Source of the DNA: Brachynemurus nebulosus
Lineage: Eukaryota; Arthropoda; Insecta; Neuroptera; Myrmeleontidae
Assembly (NCBI GenBank): GCA_035578155.1
Contig: JAPWDM010000020.1
Span: forward strand, 7,794,055-7,858,054
Direction of reading: 5' to 3'
DNA: 64,000 nt
The notes under the pieces are model-generated. The model was given only the letters and a program-made list of their open reading frames with translations. It was not told the origin of the DNA and did not search any database. The translations under genes and the position numbers were made by a program. Below, piece after piece: positions 14,961-27,811 of the stretch. Each line of letters begins with the position of its first letter. Positions within the stretch are counted from its first letter, which is position 1.

Positions 14961-15687
14961 TTAAATGTGTTTTAAATGCATTACTTTTATTCTAAATACA
15001 AGTAGGCGAATAGTAATTTTAAAAAATTTAAAAAAAAGTGAATACAATTTTTTAACAAATCAAATACATACATATTAAGTAATTTGAAAATGTTATTAAA
15101 GTCACTGTTTATTTATAAATTAGGAATTTTGGATTTTTATTATTTATAAAATAGAAATTTTGGATTTTTTTGGAAAGAAAAATATCTTCATAAAAGCCTT
15201 CCAGTTTACTATTTAAGTTCCTTTTTTAATATTTAAAAATAAAACACAAAGGCAATTGGCGGATAAGCATGGATAGAAATGCCCTCGTACGAATTGTGTT
15301 GGCTTTTTCCCTGTTAACTGCTATCGGCACAAAATTGAAATTTACTGAGATTCAGCCCTTAAAAACGTAAAACCTTTTTTTAAAGCCCCGATCAACCGGA
15401 CACTCATCATCAGTTTTGAAACCACCAAAATTACAAATCGCTTGTGGACTTTCAATTATATTTCGCTTGTAGACACTCAATACCGAAGATGAAAGGAATA
15501 ATTCGACTTCCATGATGGAGCTCCGCAGCTCACGGCGTTTTTTTTTATTATATTTGGTAATATTTGGTAACATTAAACAAAATAATTTTTTAATGATTCG
15601 AAAACTTTTTAGTATTATTAAAACTTTTAATAATTTTCAGTTTTTTTAAATCTTAAAGTTGGTTTTTAATGACACAACTTACTTAAA
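14961..15687. other. AT-rich, nothing recognised
   Basis: No gene or clear repeat was seen up to the MITE that begins at 15688. Confidence 0.35.
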
Positions 15688-16088
15688 TATATGGGCGATT
15701 CTCGCGTGACGCACGCCACATTGTTGCAACAAAAACTTTTTTTAAAAAAAAAAATGAAATGAATAGCAAACAAAACAAAAAGTTTATAACATGGGGCAAC
15801 TGGATTAAAATTTGTTGAGCATATTTTAATTTATATTTGAAATGAAGTACTCCAAATATAAGACATAAACTTCGTTTTGTACGATGTCCCGTGCGTCACG
15901 TGAGTTTATGCCTTTTACATATCTTGAGTACTGGACTGCAGATAAAAATTTTAATACGCTCAAAACATTTTAATTCATTTTCTGCGTATTATAAACATTA
16001 TTTTTTGTTTATTATTAATTGCATTTTTTATGAAAAAATGTTTTTGTTGCAAAAATGTCCCATGCGTCACGCGAGAATCGCCCATATA
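15688..16088. mobile_element. MITE with exact 26-bp terminal inverted repeats
   Basis: TATATGGGCGATTCTCGCGT.. at 15688-15713 is the exact complement of 16063-16088. The inner halves also match more loosely (TTGTTGCAACAAAAAC-like and GTGCGTCACG blocks), so the 401-bp unit is an imperfect foldback. It has no ORF. The terminal TATA could be target duplication or part of the element. It is a non-autonomous DNA transposon of unassigned superfamily. Confidence 0.9.
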
Positions 16089-16367
16089 CCTAAGATCCAT
16101 CTCTCATCATACTTTTGCATTTACTCGTACGTTAAAAATTCTAACTTTAAAAATTTATTTCTTCTAAACTAGACGTCAGAAATTATTCAAATGGTGTCAG
16201 TGAATGCATCATATCTTTCTCTCTAATATACTAAAATTTCAAATTCTAAACATGGAAAATTTCTTGTAATCGATTCACCTTAAATAATATTATTTTACAA
16301 CTAGCCGTTTACGCCGTATGCCCAGCCAATCAGCAACATCTCAGAATTACAAAATTTATAACAAAAA

Positions 16368-16544
<177 letters not shown>

Positions 16545-16940
16545 AGTTGTTATAAATTCCACAGTCATTTATAACATATTATCCTGGTTTCGGATTTTTG
16601 TGAAAGCCTTACTCGGTAGAGGCGCTGAAACTCGTATACTACGATTTTACATTAGTTCTTATGGACTGTTTCCCCTCTATCCCATACTCTTCACCACAAG
16701 GAAGTCATAGTTTCCTTACATACTTTTAATCAAAAGTGACGGAGATAGAAAGGAATTGAAACCAAATGAGTACAGTAATAATGCTCAGTTTTCTGAAAAA
16801 ATTAGTATTTTCTGCATTTTACAGATGGATTTATTTTGTTATAAAATTTACAAGTTAGCAATATAGTGTGTAAATTTAACACAACTAAACAACAAACGTC
16901 AATTCAGGACATGGTTCGCACAAGATCTTATCAATATTAT
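16545..16940. other. No gene seen
   Basis: Unique-looking sequence without coding potential between the (AT)n tract and the 16.94-kb foldback. Confidence 0.35.
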
Positions 16941-19680
16941 TAGCCTAAGAGCTATTGAACGATTTTCACAAAGTATTTTGTACCGGTTAGGATTTTTTTA
17001 CACAGACAGTATATAGGCCCACGAATCAGAAATGAACAACCTGGCAGTCCAAAGCGGGGCACAAGACTATTAAAAAAATTTTTAAAAATGCAAAAAAGGG
17101 TCCAACTCAAAGTGTTTGTACCGGTTGAAATTTTAACAGGATATTCCAGACACTCACTGAAGCCAGAAAAAAAATTGACAGGCGGTTTGGTGGGGGTCTA
17201 CCCCTTGCCAGGCGGGCCCAAACATGTCAAATTTTATACTCAACTCAAAGTGTTTTGTACCGGTTGAAATTTTAACAGGATACTCCAGACACTCACTGAA
17301 GCCAGAAAAAAAATTAACAGGCGGTTTGGTGGGGATCTACCACTTGCCAGGCTAGCAGAAATGTCAAATTTTATGCTATAATCAAAGTTTTATACTGCCT
17401 GCAACTCATATAGTAAGTATATCGAGAAATTTACAGAGAATACTATAAAAATTATTAAACAGCCAGGCGATTTGAATTTTTTCATGATGGCGGACGCCGT
17501 GGAAAAGTTTTATGCTGTGTAGGTGCAGCCACTAGCTCAAGGTGAAGTATACGGCTTGAAATTGTAAGCGAATATTGTAAAATTTAGACACTTATTGAAG
17601 TTACTGAAAAAAATATCAGGAGTTTTGTTGGGAACGTAGCCATCACCAGGTGGTACAAAGGTGTTAAATTTTATTCTCTACTCAAAGTGTTAACTCACAT
17701 AGGTAGTTACTAAATATTCTTCTAAAAATTATCGAGTCAAATATCTGGGCGATTTAGACGGTTTTATGATGATGAAAATTGTCGAAAAGTGTGATCAGTG
17801 TATCAAGAAGGTGTACTATAAGCAGTAATAAGTAATGAATTGAGACGAATTGCCTAATTTTAGACCCTAAAAATGGTTTTGAAAAAATAGATAGGAGGAC
17901 ATCCTATCGATATATTATTATTAATAGATTTATTAATTTATTTAAAAACATAGAGTTATTTAAGCATATGTGTATTTAAAAAAAAAAAAAATTAAATATT
18001 TTATCAAAAATAATGTAATAATTACGAATACATATAGTGAAAAAATTTATAGTAATATGTAATAATGAAAATTTTAAAAAAATAAAACACTGATGGACAC
18101 ATACTACATCTTGCAATTTCTTTCAATGCAAAGGAACTAGAGAAACATTATGGAGGTACCTGCTTATTTTTGGTCATAAAAAAAAGCTTTAAATATTTAT
18201 CAGTAACTTTCTACATAAATATTGACAAGTGTTTGCCATCTGGACTTAGAACAATGTAAAACAAATAACAACAACAAATATAGAATGGTAATGTTTACAA
18301 CCGATTCTAACTTTTAAACAATGAATGATTAATATATAGTCCTGTATGTGCTAAGGAAAGGGTCCTTTGGACTTAAAAAAAATACATTGTCTTGTACCAT
18401 ATTAAGGCGTTTAAAATCAAAATCCGTTAAATTCATTAAAGCAAAGTTTAAAGGAAGCTTAAAAAACTGTTAACTACAGAATTATTAAGGTCGTTTATGT
18501 TTGGAAATATTGACATGGAACTACTGATGAGAAATTCGCAAAGTTTCGTACACATTCTTTGAAAATTAAATAATTATCAAGGATTTAATATTTGCGGTAA
18601 CGGGTTTTTATCCCAAAATAATGATTTACAGGGTTTTAATCTCAGATTTAGGATTTAGCATGTTTTTACACAGACACCTAATTTTTATTGCAAATTGAAA
18701 ATTTCAAGGTGCAATGGCGATAAGTTATTGTTTTTATTTTATACTTTTAGTCTTATTGTTAGTAAAAATGCACCGTTTAATGTTACAAATAATAATAATA
18801 ATACATAAATCAATTTATTTAGTTAAGTAAGTGACTAGAAAAGAAAGCGTACTCCAGATAGAAGTTTTTACTGTGAAACTGAAAGTCACGTGGCATTAAG
18901 ACAAATTTTGATTGGCTGGAAAAAATTTTATCGGATTTTGAAATAAATAATGACGAAATGGGCAATGGATTTGGTGAGCTTCGCTATGAACAATATTTCT
19001 AACTTTATTGTCAGTAGAACATGACTGCTTTTGATATAAAAAATCGTTTAAAATGTGTTTAGCCTCTCACCTAAAATAATCCATATTTAACTCAATTCTC
19101 CAAAAAAATGAATTTGGGTGATTTAGGTTCAGGACGCTTCGACTTAACAATGGCATTTTTCAAAATAATGGTTAATAATTGTTTCCATATGACTCAATTT
19201 TAAGGGCCCCTGAACTCCATAGGTCCACAAGCATTGCCTTCCTAATACTTATCACAATGTTTCGAAGTTCTTTGTGAGTGAAGACGTGTAATAAGATTAT
19301 TCGTTTTAAATTTAATTGTTGCTTTCATTATATAGTGTATGGAGTATCCTGTTAAAATTTCAACCCGTACAAAACACTTTGAGTTGAGTACAAAATTTGA
19401 CATGTTTGGGCCCACCTGTCAAGGGGTAGATCCCCAACAAACCACCTGTCAATTTTTTTCTGACTTCAGTGAGTGTCTGGAGTATCCTGTTAAAATTTCA
19501 ACCGGTACAAAACATTTTGAGTTGGACCGTTTTTTGCATTTTCAAACTTTTTTTGTCTTTTGCCCCGCTTTTGACTGGCAGGTTGTCTATTCCTGATTCG
19601 TGGGCCTATATGCTCTTTGTGTAAAAAATCCTAACCGGTACAAAATACTTTGCGAAAATCGTTCAATAGCTCTTAGGCTA
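16941..19680. mobile_element. Foldback element, ~350-400 bp inverted ends with internal tandem units
   Basis: The ends TAGCCTAAGAGCTATTGAAC at 16941 and its complement ending at 19680 open long inverted arms (about 16941-17360 and 19331-19680). Shared blocks include TTTGTACCGGTTAGGATTTT, a GCCCACGAATCAG block, GTTGAAATTTTAACAGGAT, and CAGACACTCACTGAAG. Inside the left arm the block TCAAAGTGTTTTGTACCGG through GGCGGTTTGG is repeated with a ~140-base period, with a more diverged unit at about 17535-17700. The inner ~2 kb is AT-rich with no recognised ORF. It is a non-autonomous foldback transposon of unassigned class; the flanks suggest a TA target. Confidence 0.8.
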
Positions 19681-20073
19681 TATTTTCTTTTTGATTCTGA
19701 TTGGTTGATATTGGATATTGTCGAGTTTGTTATGACATGGGGCTTGTAGTATTGTACAAATCCATTCATACTGATTCATACACATAAATACATATACATG
19801 TTGTTGGAAACAAAATAGTAAAGTGGCTCCTACACACTCAATAACATTACATAAAATCTGATCTTATACAATATTACGGATCAATTTATTGTAGATTATA
19901 CTGAAGGGTTGTACGACATGCAACTTTATTTATTTATAAGTTTAATTTGCTTATTGTATCAGCTATTGTGCCTATAATTTGAACCAGTTCAAATATTAAT
20001 TTTTAAACCGTAATTGAAGCGTGGAAGTAGCAAAGACACTAAGTACCAATTTATATATTTGAGTTATTACACA
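19681..20073. other. No gene seen
   Basis: AT-rich spacer between two inverted-repeat elements. Confidence 0.35.
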
Positions 20074-21732
20074 AGTAGTAGAAATATAGCGGTTCTAGAC
20101 CTTCCTACCCCCCTGCCGGTTTTTTGAGTGACCTTGGCAGGAGGCAGCTGTCCTATGCGGGTCCTCGTCCCCAATCTAACGTAACTTAGCTTAACCTAAG
20201 AACTATACTTTTCACTAATAGATGGCGCTGAACATTAGCGAACTCCGTGCGTAAATTTGAAAAATTATCAATAGATGGCGCTCAAAACCTTTGATAGTTA
20301 TACTTTTCACTAATAGATATTGCTGCTAGTCCGAAAACTAGCGAACTTTCTGCGTAAATTTGAAGAATTATCAATAGATGGTGCTCAAGACCTTTCATAG
20401 TTATACTTTTCACTACTAGATGGTGCTGCTAGTCTGAACACTAGCGAACTCTGCACCTAGATTACGAATTTACCCTGAAATAGGTTTAAACTTGTCTGTG
20501 CTTGTGACGTCATTAGAAGATAATTTTTTAGTGTCTAAAATAATAATTATATATGCTAGTGAGTTTTGAAATGTGTATGATAAAAATACAATTATACTTT
20601 TATTAATAAAAGACCATCAGAAAATAAAAAAAAAAAAATTATCTCAACTTATGAATGCAACTATACAAATGATAATTTTTTTCTTAATAAGCATCCCATC
20701 TCAGAGGTCATTTTGTAATTAATACATACATGCTTATAAAGCAATTTTTATTTGCATGTGCGCGGCGTCAGTATTTCCATTTCCCGACATTGAAATATGA
20801 TACTTCCGTTAAATCGCCGAAAATTTCACGTAAAATATTCATCTTCACCAACATGTTTCGAATGAACATTATGAAGGCTAGCGTTTTCATCATACTTCAG
20901 ATGTTTAGCTTCTCCATTTATTGAATTAGGTGTCGAAGGTTGCTGTTCCTTTTCTGATGAATTTTTATCTTCTTGTTCTTCTACCCAGTTTCAGAACGCA
21001 TGCGCAAAGGATGAAGAACAAGAAGATAATAATCATGCAAATCACTGACATGGAAATAAAAATTGCTTTGTAAGCATGTATGTATTAATTACAAAGTGAC
21101 CTCTGAGATGGGATTCTAATTAAGAAAAACATTATCATTTGTACAGTTGCATTCATAAGTTGAGATAATTTTTTTTAAAATTTTCTGATGGTCTTCTACT
21201 AATAAAGGTATAATAGTATTTTTATCATACACATTTCAAAACTCGCTAGCATATATAATTATTATTTTAGACACTAAAAAATTATCTTCTAATGACGTCA
21301 CAAGCACAGACAAGTTTAAACATGTTTCAGGTTGAATTCTGAACCTAGGTGCAGAGTTCGCTAGTGTTCAGACTAGCAGCACCATCTAGTAGTGAAAAGT
21401 ATAACTATCATAGGTTTTGAGCACCACCTATTGATAATTTTTCAAATTTAGGCACAAAGTTCGCTAGTGTTCGAACTAGCAGCAACATCTATTAGTGAAA
21501 AGTATAACTATCAGAGGTTTTTGAGTGCCATCTATTGACAATTTTTCAAATTTACGCACAGATTTCGCTAGTGTTCAGCGCCATCTATTAGTGAAAAGTA
21601 TAATTCTTAGGTTAAGCTAAGTTCCGTTAGGTTGGGTACGAGGACCCGCATAGGACAGCTGCCTCGTGCCAAGGTCACTCAAAAAACCGGCAGGAGGGAA
21701 GGAGGGTCTAGAACCACTATATTTCTACTACT
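20074..21732. mobile_element. Hairpin-tipped element, copy A (internally deleted, both ends present)
   Basis: Inverted arms of about 685 bp (20074-20757 and 21047-21732) begin with AGTAGTAGAAAT. Each end holds a hairpin with the loop TTTTTTGAGTGACC (left 20112-20141; right about 21662-21697), a CTTAACCTAAG segment, several copies of AATAGATGGCGC/GGTGC, a TGACGTCA site (20505-20512 and 21293-21300) and an AATAAAAGACCAT block near the inner end. The ~290-bp centre, read on the minus strand, encodes KYDENASLHN..SKHV, a piece of the acidic protein better preserved at 39954-40860. Copy A therefore looks like an internally deleted derivative. Related left ends occur at 35144 and 58826. The class is unassigned. 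Confidence 0.8.
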
Positions 21733-21847
21733 TACACAAATAAGGAATAAAAACTCCTTAGATATAATACATTATGCAATTTTTTATTTACTTATTATTA
21801 CACGAGAGGTTTGTATTTTTTCGAATAAATTTGGGTTTGTCTAACGA

Positions 21848-21972
21848 AAATTTGTTACCTATAGCAATTTAACGAGAAGAACTGTTAATTAACAAAAACG
21901 CGACAGCAGGGCTGAAGCGTATTTGGGTTAACAGTTCTTCGAGTTAAATTGTTTTAAGCAAGAAATTTGAGT
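21848..21972. repeat. Inverted repeat, 24-bp arms
   Basis: CAATTTAACGAGAAGAACTG.. at 21865-21888 pairs with 21928-21951 with two mismatches, and a looser match continues outward. It lies between copy A and the next hairpin and has no coding content. Confidence 0.75.
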
Positions 21973-22036
21973 TATAGAAAACACAAATTTATTCAGAAAA
22001 AATATAAATTTAAAGGGCAATACGGTAAGACAATTT

Positions 22037-22188
22037 AACGAATAATAGTATATTGTGCAATAAGTGCGGGAAATTGTCGATTGCCCACGAAAGCGAAGTT
22101 GAGCGCACGAACGTAGTGAGTGCGCTCATTCGCTTGAGTAGGGCAATCGACAATTCCGCACGAGTTGCACATACTATTTTTATTACGA
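22037..22188. repeat. Long hairpin with nested stems
   Basis: The outer arms share AATAGTATATTGTGC-like and GTGCGGGAAATTGTCGATTG-like blocks (complement at about 22135-22188). An inner stem GAGCGCAC / GTGCGCTC flanks an 11-base loop. The whole ~150 bp can fold into one long hairpin and looks like a small palindromic MITE. Confidence 0.8.
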
Positions 22189-22406
22189 ATTTCACATACT
22201 TTTTTCTATTATTATCATTATTTTTGACATTTATATTACTTTTTAAAATAATATTTTTGAGTGTTCGTCTTTTTTTTCTGAATTAATTATTGTTTAAATT
22301 ACTTTGTTGGTGGTTTCTATAGAAATAATTATGAAATATTTATTAAATGAAAAATTAAGAGGCGGCTTTGCGTGTTTTGATTAAATTTTGCGTGTTTTAT
22401 TGTCAA

Positions 22407-22439
22407 TTTGCGTGTGGAAAGTTACTTTCCACACGCAAA
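22407..22439. repeat. Perfect 33-bp palindrome
   Basis: TTTGCGTGTGGAAAGT, a single T, then ACTTTCCACACGCAAA: 16-bp arms with a one-base centre. TTGCGTGTTTT-like half-copies precede it at about 22366-22400. It lies in a non-coding stretch that starts after the 22.0-kb hairpin. Confidence 0.9.
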
Positions 22440-23198
22440 AAAGTATGTGGGAAGAGTACAGTTGGCAAACAGCCATTTTGCGTACAGAAATATGTGCGCC
22501 AAGTTAGTACTTCTCCCGCATGAGTAATAAAAAATAAATTAGTATAATACATATTATTAATTAAATTATTTAATACATTGTTACCCTGATTCTGAAATCA
22601 TTTAATCATTTAATATAAAATAATTACCAATAAGAATTTTTGTTTCGTTTTTACCGTGTTTACCTACAACGAAATGACCAATGAAATATTTTGTACCATT
22701 TTTGTCGCTGTAAAAATTTGTCCTAACTTTTTTCCATGGTAAAAGTGAAAAAATTACAATATTCTTATGGTACTTGATAAATATGATAAATATTACTTCT
22801 AACTTTTGTTTGGATTTTGGCGATGTCATATAGTACGTTTTTAAGAATAATTTTAGAAAAAGCTATTTTTTGGCTATTTAGTGCTATTGGAACTTCCACG
22901 CTTCAATTATTTACTGCATCGTAGCATTTTTATCAGTTAATCACTTAACATTTTGAATCAAAAAACAGTTTTATTATCATCTAAAGAAGACTTTAATAAA
23001 TTGCACAAGCTGATTGCATAATATTATTGAGCGTGTAGGGATTGCTTATACTTAAAAGTGCTGTAAAGACCTTTTTACATAATATACATACACATATATA
23101 CGCATATTGTGTATATGTATACATTATTGGTAATAGTTTTAAAACTACATATGTGCGTATCTGTCCTTTCGTTTACACTGAGGCTGTGCTCGGATTGT

Positions 23199-23201
<3 letters not shown>
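22440..23201. other. No gene seen
   Basis: AT-rich sequence before the (AT)n tract; no frame or repeat could be assigned. Confidence 0.35.

Positions 23202-23290
<89 letters not shown>
23202..23290. repeat. (AT)n microsatellite
   Basis: A pure TA dinucleotide tract of about 90 bp. Confidence 0.97.
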
Positions 23291-23293
<3 letters not shown>

Positions 23294-23394
23294 AAATTGT
23301 AACGATAGCATTTCTGTACATGGAATATTTTTTGAAATTTGTACTGGTACTGTAAATAGTTATCGATGTAGATATTAAAACAACGATTTTTCAG

Positions 23395-23973
23395 AATTTT
23401 TGTCTGTCTGTCGGTTCACGTATCACGCAAAAACTATTGGACAGATTTTAATGAAATTTGGTGTAATGATAACTTATTACCTGAGTCAACATTTACAATA
23501 CTTTTTACTCCGAGAAAATTTCTCGTTCCCCCGGGAAAATGGAAAAACCATTTTGAGTGCACGCATTAGGCAAAAACTATTGGACGGATTTTAATAAAAT
23601 TTGGTGTGGTGATAATAACTTATTACCTAGGGCAACATCTGAGATACTTTTTACTCTGGGAAAATGTCTCCTTCCCACGGGAAAATAGAAAAACCATTTT
23701 GTGCATGTGCACGTATTACGCAAAAACTATTGGACGGATTGTGATGAAATTTTGTGTGATGATAACCTATTACTTGTGTCCATATTTAAGATACTTTTTA
23801 CTCCGGAAAAATTCCCCATTCCCACGGGAAAATAGAAAAATAATTTTGAGCATGTGCCTGCATTACACAAAAATTATTATTCTTTGCAAGTTCTGTATAA
23901 TTATTACACTTACACACTTCTCATTGAGTTTATAACCAAGCTTTGCGCGAACGACGTCGCGGGTACGGCTAGT
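23395..23973 (+). mobile_element. Helitron-like 3' portion with ~150-bp tandem units
   Basis: Three units each contain ACGCAAAAACTATTGGAC.GA, ATGAAATTTGGTGTGATGATAA-like, ATACTTTTTACTCCGG and TTCCCACGGGAAAAT blocks, the last unit ending early. The right end has a small hairpin (CGCGA at 23946-23950, TCGCG at 23957-23961) followed by GGTACGG and CTAG before a T (23969-23973). A hairpin just before CTAG|T is the usual Helitron 3' terminus, and this ACGAAGTCGCGGG..AGCTAGT-type tail is familiar from arthropod repeats. The 5' end was not located. An RTE-type LINE tail is the main alternative. Confidence 0.55.
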
Positions 23974-24848
23974 AAATAAAAAAATTTAAAAACAAGAACT
24001 CTCTTTTTAAAAAAATTATCGTCTGTTCTTCATTTACGGGTATCGTATAGGATCTTAAGTTTCTGAAAAAAGCAGTTGGAGACCTAGGTTAATAATGTGT
24101 TCAAATTTCCCAGACAAAATATCGTTTTTTATTTATAGTACATAATTAATAGTACATAATTTTTATAGTATATAATTAATTAAAATGTTATCTAAACATT
24201 TCAAAGAGACAGACACGGGAATATTAGAATATTATAGGACTAGAATAATGTAATTAAGCATTAACAATCGCCACTAGACTCGTATTTGATGTTAGCAATG
24301 CCGAAACAAACAATTTTTACATTAAAATAGTTAAGTAATAAGTTCTATAATTATACAAGATTAAAAATCGTCAAATGTATGTTAAAACAGTTTCATCTAT
24401 GACTACCAAATTCAAAATATTGTTGGCACCATTCTACTTGATGTTAAATACAGACTAATAATGTTGACAATCCGTCCACTTTTCCTTGCACAAATTTAAA
24501 TTTTAAAAATGAATATGTAAATTTGAAAGATAAGCAAGAATGACAGATAGGTTTCATGTTCAAAATCTATGTTTCCATTCTGTCTAAAAAGCGTCTACCT
24601 AAAAATATGTAGTGTGTGAAGAAATCCTCATATTTTTGTACATAAAAACAGAAACTTTTACTAGTGTTAGATACTGATATTTAAGAATAGAAATAGTAAA
24701 AAATATGAAAAACTGATCGGACATTTTCTCTCCAATTAAGATTTTAACACACAAAAGCCTTTTTAAATGTATTATGGGCGGTACTTAAAATTTAGATAAA
24801 CTAATTTCTTTAAAGACATATTATTTAAAGTCTATTCTACAACCGACT
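23974..24848. other. No gene seen
   Basis: AT-rich sequence with no recognisable frame or repeat. Confidence 0.35.
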
Positions 24849-25359
24849 TTACGCGACGTATGCGGGGATGGTACAAATCAAGATTTGATTGGGATATAGC
24901 AGGAAGTTATTTTTCTGTTCGTTTAGACTCTTTTCGCTAACTCTAAGGCAACTTTTTAACAATCTTGGCGCGCGAAAAAATATCTTTTTTCTTAATATGA
25001 TTAACTTAATAGATGTTATTTTAATTTCAATACATTCAAAAACCATATCCTCGCAGTAATTGTTAACTTCATTTACAGAAGTATATGTTAAATTTTTCCT
25101 ACTTAGAATGCAGACACCACCATGAATAGAATTTTTTTGCATAAAAACCAGATAAATTCATATCACTTATGTTTAAAAAATTCTCATCTTGCTTTTGCCA
25201 GTGCTCTGATAAACAAACTATATCCGGATTGCAATTATCAACAGAAACCTCAAATTCATATAATATAATAGATACAATATTTACTTTAGAGATAGTGTAA
25301 GTTGAGTTTCTAGGCAACATTAGTGTAGCCAAGAGACGTGCAGCAGGATCGTCATTCAT
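24849..25359 (-). pseudogene. LINE endonuclease fragment
   Basis: Read on the minus strand, the frame from 25359 contains NPDIVCLSEHW, the first catalytic segment (with its Glu) of an apurinic-type LINE endonuclease. After NLSGFYAKK the frame shifts near 25140 and continues as HGGVCILSRKNL and DMVFECIEIKI in a second frame. The match ends near 24960. The later catalytic motifs and the reverse transcriptase are missing. It may belong to the same family as the LINE at 8483-9965, but the two fragments do not overlap, so this cannot be tested here. Confidence 0.7.
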
Positions 25360-27084
<1,725 letters not shown>

Positions 27085-27800
27085 TTTTTTAAATGGCAAC
27101 CTTTTCGATCTCGGAAATGGAAAGAGCGAAAAATTCTGCATCCGAATATGGCCTTGAAATTAGTGATCATGGTCAAATGCTGATTTTTACTGTAATTTTT
27201 AACTGAAATTTCTACTAGATTTTTTTAAATTTTGACGTTCCATAGTAAGTGTAGACAAGATGTAGACCTGCACAGTAGTTGTAACCAGAATGTAGACGTG
27301 CGCACTAGATGCAGGTAGGATGTAGACGTGCGCAGTAAGTGAAGTAGGTGGGAATGAGGTTGAAAGAAGAATCAAAAATGAAATATTTCAAAATTACCCC
27401 ATAAAATTATAACTTTAAAATATTGGACTCTATAGGCTAACTTGTTCGTCTAATATGTTTTAAGGTTACAATTTTATGTGGTAACTTTAAAATATTTCAG
27501 TTTTTTATTCTTCTAATAACTTCGTTCTTACCTACTTTACTTACTGTACACGTCTACATCCTACCTGCACCTAGTGCGCACGTCTACATCCTGGCTACAC
27601 CTATTGTAAAGACGTACATTCTGGCCACACCTACTGCGCAGGTCTACATCCCATCTACAACTACTGCCGAAAGTTAAAATTAAATTACAGTAGAAGTTTC
27701 AATTAAAAATTACAGTAAAGGTCATTTTCGTAAGCAGAATTTTCTGCTCTTTCCATTTCCGAGGACGAAAAGTGGATTGCCATTTACAAAAAAATCGTCA
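27085..27800. repeat. Palindrome with internal GTAGACGTGCGCAGTAG units
   Basis: The left (about 27085-27415) and right (about 27445-27800) arms are complementary. The outer part includes an AAATGGCAA..GGAAATGGAAAGAGC block, and AAATTACAGTA-type blocks follow. Nearer the centre, each arm has three to four tandem units of about 28-32 bp of the type ATGTAGACGTGCGCA(C/G)TAG. The centre is AT-rich. It is a foldback element with tandem-repeat arms and no ORF. Confidence 0.82.
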
Positions 27801-27811
27801 AGTGCGTGTTT

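Noticed and set aside
20074..21732. Calling the hairpin-tipped family an endogenous densovirus
   Set aside because: The end hairpins and promoter are suggestive, but no viral helicase, capsid or phospholipase motif is visible; kept only as a hypothesis.
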